Below are positions 1 to 7,276 of a stretch of DNA of 64,000 bases, in pieces. The notes beneath the pieces were generated by a model. It was not told the DNA's origin, made no database searches, and was given only the letters and a program-made list of their open reading frames with translations. The position numbers and the translations under genes are program-made. The DNA lies in the NCBI GenBank assembly GCA_963600315.1, contig CAVCAW010000029.1, positions 10,930 through 74,929 of the forward strand. The letters run 5' to 3'. The first letter of the stretch is position 1. Every line of letters begins with the position of its first letter. The DNA comes from UBA6382 sp963600315 (lineage in GTDB: Bacteria; Bacteroidota; Bacteroidia; Bacteroidales; Bacteroidaceae).

Positions 1-1034
1 CCACCCTGGGGCACTGCCTCCTGCAACCACCTCAGCCACTTCACCAGTGCCACACCGTCTTGCAGCATGGCTTGCTTCATACCTCTCGCTTCAGCCTCGT
101 TCTTCACTGCTTTCATAGCGGCTATCGGAGAGTCAGCCACCACGCACTGGTCTTCAGGCTCATCGCAGATCACAGCTGCGTCGAGTCGCAATGCCGCCAA
201 TGCCACATTGGTGAGCGGCGAGAGCATCACTGTTCCCTCTGCCTTGGCAAGCGAGGCTGTCACCATGTCGTAGGGATAGACACTTACTTTGTTACCATCA
301 AGATATGCCTTGATCTCACTGCTTATCTTACTGCTGTCGCAATAGAGGGCTGTCTCCTTGCGGCTCACAATGCAGTAAGCCACAAATACGGGATTGCAGT
401 GCACGTCGCCACCACGCAGGTTGAGCAACCATGCCACTTCGTCGAGCTGACTGACGAGGATACTGCTGCACCCCTTGCTCTCTACGGCGTCCATCAGCCT
501 CGCCACCTTGCTGCCAACGGTCTCGCCAGCCCACTCCAAAGGCTGTATCGCCACGGGCACACACGGCAACGGCGGTCTGCCGTCAGTCCACAAGTCATCG
601 GCAGCACTGTAGTCCGCCACAAGCTCAATGCCGCTCTCCGCCAGTTCGTCTTGCAGAGCGGTCGCCTCCCCATAGGTCACCAGATTGCCGTCAATGCCCA
701 CGCAGTCCTTAGTACTAAGTTGGGCGGCGAGCCACAGGGCTATCGACGGAGTGCCCTCCACTCTCTCCTTCATAAGTTCAAAGGGAGTGTCCTTCAGTGC
801 TTCGGCAGCGGCTATGAAGTAGCGGGAGTCGGTCCACAGGGCAGCAGCGTCGAGCGTCACTACCGCCGTGCCGGCACTGCCTTCAAATCCGCTTATCCAC
901 TGGCGACACTGCCAGTGGTCGGGTATGTATTCACCCGCATGGGGGTCGGTCGACGTGAATACGTAGGCTGACAGCCCTTTCTGCTTCATCCATTGGCGCA
1001 ATGCTGCCACTCGGTCTGCGATGTCCTGTTTCAT
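1..1034 (-). CDS. Aminopeptidase P family (M24B) metallopeptidase, N-terminal 344 residues
   Basis: The minus strand is open from the ATG at 1034 to the window edge, so the gene is cut at its 3' end. The translation starts MKQDIADRVAALRQWM and continues through a creatinase-like N-terminal domain (FTSTDPHAGEY, WISGFEGSAGT, WTDSRYF) to the linker typical of aminopeptidase P (MKAVKNEAEARGMKQAM, then LQDGVALVKWLRWL). This family removes an N-terminal residue that precedes proline and normally acts in the cytoplasm. The metal-binding pita-bread domain lies outside the window, so catalytic ligands cannot be checked. A TAACTTTGC -7 element lies about 60 bp upstream of the start. Long plus-strand open frames over this region (such as 60-971) are shadows of it. 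Family assignment is firm; exact substrate is not. Confidence 0.9.
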   Translation of the reverse strand, partial: MKQDIADRVAALRQWMKQKGLSAYVFTSTDPHAGEYIPDHWQCRQWISGFEGSAGTAVVTLDAAALWTDSRYFIAAAEALKDTPFELMKERVEGTPSIALWLAAQLSTKDCVGIDGNLVTYGEATALQDELAESGIELVADYSAADDLWTDGRPPLPCVPVAIQPLEWAGETVGSKVARLMDAVESKGCSSILVSQLDEVAWLLNLRGGDVHCNPVFVAYCIVSRKETALYCDSSKISSEIKAYLDGNKVSVYPYDMVTASLAKAEGTVMLSPLTNVALAALRLDAAVICDEPEDQCVVADSPIAAMKAVKNEAEARGMKQAMLQDGVALVKWLRWLQEAVPQG

Positions 1035-1092
1035 GTGTGTATGTCTTGTTTTTGTATTTCGGTTTGTGGCAAGCCACACTGACTTGCCAAAG

Positions 1093-1101
1093 GCAAAGTT
1101 A
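1093..1101 (-). promoter_or_regulatory. -7 element of the aminopeptidase P promoter
   Basis: Read on the minus strand this is TAACTTTGC, an exact match to the Bacteroidetes -7 consensus TAnnTTTGY, about 60 bp upstream of the ATG at 1034. No clear TTTG is present at the expected -33 position, so only half of the promoter is supported. Confidence 0.5.
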
Positions 1102-1215
1102 CTAAGTCCGCACCGTATTGCACCACCCACAGCCACAAAAAATCTTTCAGCGTCAGCCCAGCGTGATGCCACATGGCGGTTGCAACATCTGCCGTGCTTT
1201 AAACGCACAGCAACC

Positions 1216-1328
1216 TTTCCGCCGAAATTTTTGTTGTCGTCGTTTGGGAATTTCCGCGGAAATTGAATTGCGTTTCGGGGGAAATTGATATCCGTTTCAG
1301 CCGAAATTTTCATCAATTTCCGCGGAAA
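1216..1328. repeat. 22-bp-period palindromic array, copy 1
   Basis: Five 12-bp cores of the form TTTC-NNNN-GAAA start at 1216, 1251, 1273, 1295 and 1317. The last four are spaced exactly 22 bp apart by 10-bp spacers (TTGAATTGCG, TTGATATCCG, TTTTCATCAA). Core centres are CGCC, CGCG, GGGG, AGCC and CGCG. The first interval is 35 bp, as if part of a unit was lost. The right end reads GGAAACGCAAT. The same architecture recurs at 37514-37591 and 49755-49832. It lies upstream of the leftward aminopeptidase P promoter. Function unknown: a protein-binding array or a small non-autonomous repeat element are both possible. Confidence 0.85.
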
Positions 1329-1389
1329 CGCAATTTTCAAATGGGCATTACATTGTTGAATGATGAAGATTTTTCTTGACCATGAGTTG

Positions 1390-1469
1390 TTCTAAGTGCC
1401 GAAAATGTGTATCTCTGCACGAAAGATGTACCAAAAATGTGAGCAATCACACATTTTCGGAACTTAGAA
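1390..1469. repeat. 21-bp inverted repeat around a 38-bp centre
   Basis: The arms are 1390-1410 and 1449-1469 and match at 20 of 21 positions (core of the right arm, reverse complemented: AAGTTCCGAAAATGTG). The 38-bp centre contains a second forward copy of AAAATGTG at 1434-1441. The right arm can therefore pair either with the distant left arm or with the nearby inner copy, giving two mutually exclusive hairpins. It lies 43 bp upstream of what looks like a decayed AAA ATPase start. Confidence 0.75.
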
Positions 1470-1512
1470 TAAATTCAACCACACCGACGCATTAAATAAA
1501 GGAGATAGGAAC

Positions 1513-1713
1513 ATGTTCAACAGAAGCATAATGAAAGAATTAGAGGTGTGATTAGACGACAAGATGGCAAACACCCCACTCTTCCTTGCCGACCGTACTA
1601 AGGTAGTGATTCAAGGGTGCTGACTTGTCATGGGGCATCGCAGGCCAGCATGAGCGTTGGGGCGGTCCGTAAAAACATTTGGGGAGTTTCGAAAGGGCAC
1701 CAGGGTGTGTTGA
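1513..1713 (+). pseudogene. Probable decayed 5' end of an AAA ATPase gene
   Basis: Preceded by AAGGAGATAGGA, the frame reads MFNRSIMKELEV, stop, LDDKMANTPLFLADRTKVV, stop, and later SVKTFGEFRKGTRV, stop. This resembles the opening of stand-alone Bacteroidales ATP-binding proteins (MFxRxI..ELE.W....RKPL.L.GARQVGK....FG), with the Walker A region no longer recognisable and several in-frame stops. Nothing matching the rest of such a protein was seen downstream. The resemblance rests on about 40 residues, so this is a tentative call; a chance match is the alternative. Confidence 0.35.
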
Positions 1714-1788
1714 GCGGGTAATTGTATGCAAAAACGACGCAAACTTGACATATTTTTTGCGTTTTCATGCAATTTATCACGATTTTAC

Positions 1789-1819
1789 TTGTTCTATTCG
1801 GGGAAAGCGGTACATTTGC
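1789..1819 (+). promoter_or_regulatory. Consensus Bacteroidetes promoter without an obvious gene
   Basis: TTG at 1789-1791, a spacer of exactly 19 bp, then TACATTTGC at 1811-1819 (consensus TAnnTTTGC). Transcription would start near 1826 and run right. No convincing protein-coding frame follows before the pilus operon promoter at 2515. Confidence 0.6.
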
Positions 1820-2514
1820 AGCATAATAGCGGAGTTTTGAAAACCGGATTGTATGATTTGGATTTTATTCTCAGTTTTTGCAATTTGCGTGATTGTCCAC
1901 GACAAAGCTATGGGTCGTGCCGGGCACGGCGAGTGTGACTATAGCGACAGGGGATATTGGCTGCTCAACAGCGAGAAGTGCCCCAATGATGCCGGAAGGT
2001 TCTACAGAGACAACGGAAGGGAATGTGATTGCAATGGATGGTATTGCAATCACAACGAAAGACATTTCGACAGCAAGACAGCCTTTCCACTTAATGTTGC
2101 TTCGTGTGGCAATGAGGTGAGCCCATTCTACGGGGGCATTTTTTACCACTTTGTCGGCATCTTCTCTTACCTTATTATATTAGTGAGGCGATGCTTGGCT
2201 ATACCCACAACGCAGTTTATCCACCTGGGGGGGGTAAAATTTCAACAAACAAGACTATTGTTTCAGCGAACGGAGAGACTGTCTTGGCGAACGAGGACAA
2301 CGAGGACGTGCGAGAGTCTTTCGACAGCATTGTTATACACTCCAGCGCAGCTGCCAGACACAGAAACACGCAGGCAGAACACGGCAAATCATCTAAATTT
2401 ACTAAAAATGGCATTATTGCGCTGCGGCCTTTATGTTTTTGCTCCCTGATTTTTGTAAACCGAAACTTCACTGATTTTGTAGCAGTTATACGCTCTTTTT
2501 TTAACAAAAAGCTT
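1820..2514 (+). other. Untranslated or non-coding leader region
   Basis: About 700 bp between two consensus promoters. Open frames exist in all three forward frames (1853-2449, 1893-2120, 2191-2526), but they overlap one another, contain unusual Cys-rich or low-complexity runs and show no recognisable domain. I therefore do not call a gene. The stretch holds an 11-bp perfect hairpin (2025-2053) and a run of eight G at 2227-2234. It may be a non-coding RNA, a long leader, or the remains of a gene. Confidence 0.4.
2025..2053 (+). repeat. Perfect 11-bp hairpin in the orphan leader
   Basis: GTGATTGCAAT (2025-2035) and ATTGCAATCAC (2043-2053) pair perfectly around the 7-nt loop GGATGGT. There is no T-run, so it is not a standard terminator. 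It could be an operator or an RNA structural element in the transcript from the promoter at 1789. Confidence 0.5.
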
Positions 2515-2546
2515 TTTGCCGTATAAGGAATTAGCAGTAATTTTGC
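2515..2546 (+). promoter_or_regulatory. Promoter of the pilus/adhesin operon
   Basis: TTTG at 2515-2518, a 19-bp spacer, then TAATTTTGC at 2538-2546: a full match to the Bacteroidetes sigma-ABfr type consensus. The predicted start of transcription is near 2553, leaving a leader of about 40 nt before the ATG at 2592. This supports 2592 rather than the TTG at 2583 as start, although it does not exclude the latter. Confidence 0.75.
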
Positions 2547-2591
2547 AGCTCGTTTCAGGAAGTATACATAAATATTGAGATTTTGAATAAC

Positions 2592-4067
2592 ATGATTCGC
2601 TTTCTGTTTTTGATAGTATCACTGTTTGCCTTGAGTGGCAGCTACGCTGTGCCTTACGCAGCGCTACACGACAGCAAGCACCCCTACATAGTGATAGCTG
2701 ACGAAGATTCGCTTGACGATGAGATTCTTATCAGCGACTCGCTGTTCTACAAGATATCCAAACGGATACAGTTCCCAGTCAACAAATTCGTCATTCCGAA
2801 GGACTCGCCGCTGCGTCGCGAAATCCAAAACGAGATAATGCCCTACTCTAAAGGCGATTATACGCTGGAGGCTGTGATGCTGCGCGGTGCTGCTTCGCCC
2901 GACGGCCCCTATGAGTGGAACAAGACGCTGAGCCAGCTGCGCACCAAGTCGTTGCTCGACATCATACGTGGCAGCGTAGGCCACCATATCGACAGTTGCC
3001 TCACGGTCAACGAAGTGCCCGAGGACTACCTCTGCCTCATCATGCTGATGAAGGAGCGTGGCGACAAGGACTGCGACCGCGTGACTGAGGTGGTGAACAA
3101 GTATATCTCTACCGACCAGGCACGACTCAAGAGGACGCTCATGGCTATGGACAACAAGCGATTGTGGACACGGCTCAGCAGGGAGTATTTCCCCAAGATG
3201 CGTGCCGCACGCGTGGTGTTGGTGTTCAGGAAGCACCGCAAGCCCGAACCACCCAAACCCATGGAGACACCCACGGTGGTAGTACCGCAGCCCGAAGAGA
3301 AGGTAGAGGTGACCGATTCGGTAACGCAAACAACAGTAGAGGAAGACACTACAGACTATGTAGTGCCTGCCGAACTGCTCCCGTCATTTATGCCGCGCCG
3401 CGAACTGCTGTCGGTGAAGACAAACCTGCTGTTTGACTTTGCCTACGTGCCGGGCTACAACCGCTGGTGCCCGATACCCAATATAGCAGTGGAATACTAC
3501 CCGCTCCACGGCCACTTCACCTATGGCGCATCGCTCGACTTTCCGTGGTGGCAGCACTACAGCCAGCACAAATATTTCCAGATACGCAACTACCAGTTTG
3601 AGACACGCTACTACCTGCGCAACGGCGGTGTAGAACACACTGGCATCGGCAAGGGGGTAGCCTACAAAGGGCTCTACCTGCAGGGCTATGTCAACCTGGC
3701 TCTCTACGGCATCTGCTTCGACAAGAACCGTGGCTGGGAAGGCGAAGGCGCAGGAGCCGGCGTGGGCATCGGCTACGTGTTGCCACTGGGCAAGAAGAGC
3801 CGCTGGCGCCTCGAAATGGGGGCACAGTTTGGAGTATTCTTCACCAAGTATGACCCCTACCAGTGGCAGAGTGTACTCTTCCCGGAGAGGCAGGACAAAC
3901 TCTACTACTACAAGTGGAACAACTGGGGTAATTTCTTCCACAAGCGCCGCCACAGTTTCACGTGGGCGGGCCCTACACGCATCGGACTGACTCTTAGCTA
4001 CGACCTGCTCTACCGCCGCATAGCCAAGAAGGGTGCCAGCTTCAAAAGTAAGGAGGTACAGAAATGA
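2592..4067 (+). CDS. DUF3575 family outer-membrane protein, first gene of the pilus operon
   Basis: 491 residues from the ATG at 2592. An N-terminal signal peptide (MIRFLFLIVSLFALSGSYA) is followed by an alpha/beta region of about 200 residues (VMLRGAASPDG, LRTKSLLD) that recalls the OmpA-like domains found in these proteins. A Pro/Glu/Thr-rich linker comes next (around residues 215-255). The C-terminal half looks like a DUF3575 beta barrel (LLSVKTNLLFDFAYVPGYN, IPNIAVEYYP, GAGVGIGYVLPLGKKS). DUF3575 proteins commonly head fimbrillin loci in Bacteroidales and are presumed to sit in the outer membrane; their exact role in pilus assembly is not established. The stop overlaps the start of the next gene by 4 bp (ATGA), indicating translational coupling. 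Confidence 0.8.
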   Translation: MIRFLFLIVSLFALSGSYAVPYAALHDSKHPYIVIADEDSLDDEILISDSLFYKISKRIQFPVNKFVIPKDSPLRREIQNEIMPYSKGDYTLEAVMLRGAASPDGPYEWNKTLSQLRTKSLLDIIRGSVGHHIDSCLTVNEVPEDYLCLIMLMKERGDKDCDRVTEVVNKYISTDQARLKRTLMAMDNKRLWTRLSREYFPKMRAARVVLVFRKHRKPEPPKPMETPTVVVPQPEEKVEVTDSVTQTTVEEDTTDYVVPAELLPSFMPRRELLSVKTNLLFDFAYVPGYNRWCPIPNIAVEYYPLHGHFTYGASLDFPWWQHYSQHKYFQIRNYQFETRYYLRNGGVEHTGIGKGVAYKGLYLQGYVNLALYGICFDKNRGWEGEGAGAGVGIGYVLPLGKKSRWRLEMGAQFGVFFTKYDPYQWQSVLFPERQDKLYYYKWNNWGNFFHKRRHSFTWAGPTRIGLTLSYDLLYRRIAKKGASFKSKEVQK

Positions 4068-5227
4068 GAACAACACTGACCAGATGCCTATGGCAGGCAG
4101 CAGCACTGGTGGGCCTGTGCACTGCGCTGACGAGTTGCGAGCGCAAGCCCGACCTGCACCTCGACTACAATGACGATGTAGTGATTGATATGCCTATGGT
4201 AGAACTGGAACTCGACGTATTCTGGAACTACGAGACCGAGGTAGGCGGCACCTACGACTGGAAGGGTGAATGGTACTATGGCTGGGACGACGAAGACAAG
4301 GAGCTCTTCGGCGAGATAGGCTACACCAAGCCCTCCACCTTCCAGATACGCCGTTACTACACGGGCGATGAGCCCTATGCAGCCCACACCAACGTGCTGG
4401 AGGCAATCATCTATGGCTACACCTACACCGGTGCCTTCAACTGGGGCTACTGGGACTTGCTGACATGGAACGAAGTGCAATCGCTCGACGGTGTGCAGAG
4501 TTTGCGCTTCGACGAGCAGACCACACTCGAACACGTCACCGCCTACACGGGCCAGACGATGAACACCGTGCGCTACCAGGCACCCAAATACACCCACTCC
4601 TTCTACCAGCCCGAGGCTCTCTTCAGCGCCTACAAACAGGCCATAGAAATCAACAGAAACCTCGACGGCTTCGTCTACGACAAGGACCGCAATATGTGGG
4701 TCAAGAAACTGGAGATGCTACTAACGCCAATATCCTATATCTATCTGACCCAGGTGATAATCCATCACAACAACGGCAAGATAACGGGAGTGGACGGCAA
4801 CGGCAACCTGTCGGGCATGGCGCGCAGCGTCAACGTCAACACGGGTGTGGCTGGCGAAGACGAGATTACAGTGCACTACTACGTGCGCTTCAAGAAGGGC
4901 TGCGACATGAAAGGCGAGAGCGTAGACATAGCTGGCGGACGACTCATGTCGTTTGGCATCTGCAACCTCAACGGTAACAAGGCTACCGACTCCCCTACCA
5001 GCGGGGCACGCCACTATATGGACGTCAATATGCAGTTCAGCAACGGCATGGACTCCACCTTCGTCTTTGACGTGACCGACCAGGTGCGCAAACGCTATAA
5101 GGGAGGTGTCATCACCGTGGAGCTCAATGCCGACACCATCGATATGCCCAAGCGCAAGGGCGGTTCGGGCTTCGATGCCGTGGTCAAAGACTTTGAGGAC
5201 GGAGGCACACACGAATTTGAGATGTAG
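4064..5227 (+). CDS. DUF5119-type lipoprotein of the pilus locus
   Basis: 387 residues. The N-terminus carries a lipoprotein signal with lipobox LTSC (Cys at about residue 25). The body is rich in aromatic residues (VFWNYETE, WKGEWYYGWDDEDKE) and continues into a beta-rich second half that ends with FVFDVTDQVRKRY and a disordered KRKGGSGFD tail. Proteins of this kind follow DUF3575 genes in Bacteroidales fimbrillin loci and are thought to be anchoring or assembly components, by position rather than experiment. The 4-bp overlap with the preceding gene and the 110-bp gap to the first fimbrillin place it in the same operon. The gap contains two copies of AAAAAAACAACTTAA close together and no recognised promoter. 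Confidence 0.75.
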   Translation: MRTTLTRCLWQAAALVGLCTALTSCERKPDLHLDYNDDVVIDMPMVELELDVFWNYETEVGGTYDWKGEWYYGWDDEDKELFGEIGYTKPSTFQIRRYYTGDEPYAAHTNVLEAIIYGYTYTGAFNWGYWDLLTWNEVQSLDGVQSLRFDEQTTLEHVTAYTGQTMNTVRYQAPKYTHSFYQPEALFSAYKQAIEINRNLDGFVYDKDRNMWVKKLEMLLTPISYIYLTQVIIHHNNGKITGVDGNGNLSGMARSVNVNTGVAGEDEITVHYYVRFKKGCDMKGESVDIAGGRLMSFGICNLNGNKATDSPTSGARHYMDVNMQFSNGMDSTFVFDVTDQVRKRYKGGVITVELNADTIDMPKRKGGSGFDAVVKDFEDGGTHEFEM

Positions 5228-5337
5228 CATAAAAAGTCACTCCGCAGACAGACAGAGAGACAATGGCATGAACATAAGAGAAAAAAAAACAACTTAAAAA
5301 AAACAACTTAATATTAACTAACCAAAACACTCAACAC

Positions 5338-7185
5338 ATGAAAAGACTCAATTATCTTCTTTTCACCGCAGCTGCGCTCACACTCGCAAGCTGCGCCGAC
5401 GACAACTCTATGGGTGTCGGCAACGAGTCCGCAAAATCGAATGCCGTAAGCTTCGGTTTCAGCGTACCTAACATGTTGCGTTCTGACTTGGTAGGCAACG
5501 ATGCTGCCAATCAGCTCAGCAATGAGTTCGTAGTCTATGGCACCAAGCACCTGACCGGTGCTGAAAATGCCAGCGCCACCAACGACCAGGCTGTCTACAC
5601 CAACTACAAGGTTGTCTACTCAGCCAACACCGCAGGTTCCTCTGAGTCAAACTCAGCTAACTGGGAGTATGTAGGAGAGACTCCGTATGATGCCGCTACG
5701 GTTTCTCCTGCCGCTACTGGCACGCAGACCATCAAGTACTGGGACTACAGCGCAGCCAACGGCTACACCTTCACCGCTTTCGCCGGCAAGACTGAACTTG
5801 AGGCAGGCAACGTCGTTGTAACCAAGACAACCGATGCTACCGGCAACGGCGCGACTGCAAACAGCAAGGGTTATACTGTCAAGACTGCCAAGGCTGAGGC
5901 TAACCTCAACAACCTCTACTTCTCTGACCGTGTAGAGGTAGCCAAGGCTAAGTATGGCGAGCCTGTGACCCTCACATTCCGCAACTTCGGTTCGAGAGTA
6001 CGTGTAGGTTTCTATGAAACCGTGCCCGGCTACTCTGTGAAGATTGACAAGTTCTACTTTGATGACAACGCAACAGAGGCTGTCACTACCTACAAGGCAA
6101 TGGACAAGGCCAACACCACCAACTTCGCAGCCGCTCACCGCAGCGTCACTCCTGCCACGACCAACGCCCTGACCGTGACCTACGACGACCAGAACCAGCC
6201 TACAGTGACCAACACCACCGTTACCTACAGCAACACGCTGACTCTCGGCACCGGTGTTGTCAACACTACGCTCGGCAAATCGGCTACTGCTCCGTCTTGG
6301 GACCAGACCAACGGCACTTGGAACACTGTGTACCCCAACGAGGCTTGCACCACTCCGATGCTCATCCGTTGCGACTACACCCTCACCGCTGAGGATGGCT
6401 CCAACGAAGAGATTCACGTGAAGAACGCCCGCGTGGTTGTTCCCGCTGAATACATGAAGTGGAAGCCCAACTATGCCTACACCTATCTCTTCAAGATTTC
6501 TGACAAGACCAACGGTACTACCGGCACAACTCCTACCGATCCTGACAATCCGAAGCCATACGACCCAAGCAATCCTGACACCTCTGACGATCCTGAAGGA
6601 CTGCACCCCATCACTTTCGACGCTGTAGTAGTTGACGCTACCACTGGCAATCAGGAGACCATCAGCACTGTTTCTACCAACACCGTGACTACCTACGCTG
6701 AAGGTTCTAACGTAACAACTAACGGCGAGTACACGGTTAACGAGACAATCAAGGCTATCAACACTAACACCAGCAACAAGACTGTCATCGTTCCTACCGC
6801 AGACAAAGCTAAGTTCGTTAAGCTCGACAAGGTTGCTACCGAGAGCGAAGTAAACGCACAGCTCAATGGTTCGTTGCTCGGCATCACCATGACTGACGAG
6901 ACTTCTACTGTCGACGGCAACTACTTGACCTTCACTCCGGCTGAGGCTGGCACCTACGCTTACATCTATACGAACACTGCTTACAAGGCAGCAGTTTACA
7001 CCTCTGCTGCAACTGCCACCCACACCACTGGCACAGTATACTACGCCAAGACTACAAGCGGCGTGTACTACCCAGCTTCTGGCATCAGTGCAGAGAACTT
7101 TGACACTTACAAAGCCAACCTCTACACTCTCACTACTACAGCTACTACTGGTGTCTACGACATCAAGGTTATCACTGTAAAATAA
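5338..7185 (+). CDS. Fimbrillin family lipoprotein 1 (type V pilus subunit)
   Basis: 615 residues. The signal peptide ends in the lipobox LASC (Cys19). Mature sequence begins with an acidic spacer, then the fimbrillin N-terminal pattern: VSFGFSVPNMLR (Arg48) followed by LSNEFVVYGTK. Typical internal motifs are WEYVGETPY, IKYWDYSA, VTLTFRNFGSRVRVGFYETVPGY and VPAEYMKWKPNYAYTYLFKI. After a Pro/Asp-rich linker (PTDPDNPKPYDPSNPD, near residue 400) comes a second beta domain starting HPITFDAVVVDA and a Thr/Ala/Tyr-rich C-terminus. In Porphyromonas FimA, such lipoproteins are exported, cut after an Arg in this position and polymerised by strand exchange. First and probably main subunit of four tandem paralogues; which one is the stalk is inference. 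Confidence 0.88.
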   Translation: MKRLNYLLFTAAALTLASCADDNSMGVGNESAKSNAVSFGFSVPNMLRSDLVGNDAANQLSNEFVVYGTKHLTGAENASATNDQAVYTNYKVVYSANTAGSSESNSANWEYVGETPYDAATVSPAATGTQTIKYWDYSAANGYTFTAFAGKTELEAGNVVVTKTTDATGNGATANSKGYTVKTAKAEANLNNLYFSDRVEVAKAKYGEPVTLTFRNFGSRVRVGFYETVPGYSVKIDKFYFDDNATEAVTTYKAMDKANTTNFAAAHRSVTPATTNALTVTYDDQNQPTVTNTTVTYSNTLTLGTGVVNTTLGKSATAPSWDQTNGTWNTVYPNEACTTPMLIRCDYTLTAEDGSNEEIHVKNARVVVPAEYMKWKPNYAYTYLFKISDKTNGTTGTTPTDPDNPKPYDPSNPDTSDDPEGLHPITFDAVVVDATTGNQETISTVSTNTVTTYAEGSNVTTNGEYTVNETIKAINTNTSNKTVIVPTADKAKFVKLDKVATESEVNAQLNGSLLGITMTDETSTVDGNYLTFTPAEAGTYAYIYTNTAYKAAVYTSAATATHTTGTVYYAKTTSGVYYPASGISAENFDTYKANLYTLTTTATTGVYDIKVITVK

Positions 7186-7209
7186 AGGGATAACCTCACC
7201 ATAAATTCG

Positions 7210-7236
7210 GTAGGGAGGGAGTGATACCCTCCCTAC
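7210..7236 (+). terminator. Hairpin between fimbrillin genes 1 and 2 (attenuator or mRNA end)
   Basis: A perfect 10-bp stem, GTAGGGAGGG (7210-7219) with CCCTCCCTAC (7227-7236), around the 7-nt loop AGTGATA, 25 bp after the stop of the first fimbrillin. No T-run follows, so it more likely reduces read-through or protects the upstream mRNA than terminates fully. That would favour high expression of the first subunit. Confidence 0.6.
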
Positions 7237-7276
7237 TGCCAAAGAAAAGGAAGAAAACTCTTAACATTTACGAATC

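Noticed and set aside
60..971. 303-residue plus-strand gene
   Set aside because: Exact shadow of the minus-strand aminopeptidase P, which shows clear family motifs.
1216..1328. CRISPR array
   Set aside because: Regular spacing, but repeats are only 12-bp palindromes and spacers 10 bp, far below CRISPR sizes, and no cas genes are nearby.
1390..1469. Invertible promoter switch
   Set aside because: The 38-bp centre contains no promoter-like element and no recombinase gene is in the window.
1853..2526. Protein genes at 1853-2449, 1893-2120 and 2191-2526
   Set aside because: Mutually overlapping frames with no recognisable domain or signal and atypical composition; kept as a non-coding leader of unknown function.
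5653..7242. Long minus-strand frame opposite fimbrillin 1
   Set aside because: Shadow frame; the plus strand has signal peptide, lipobox and conserved fimbrillin motifs.
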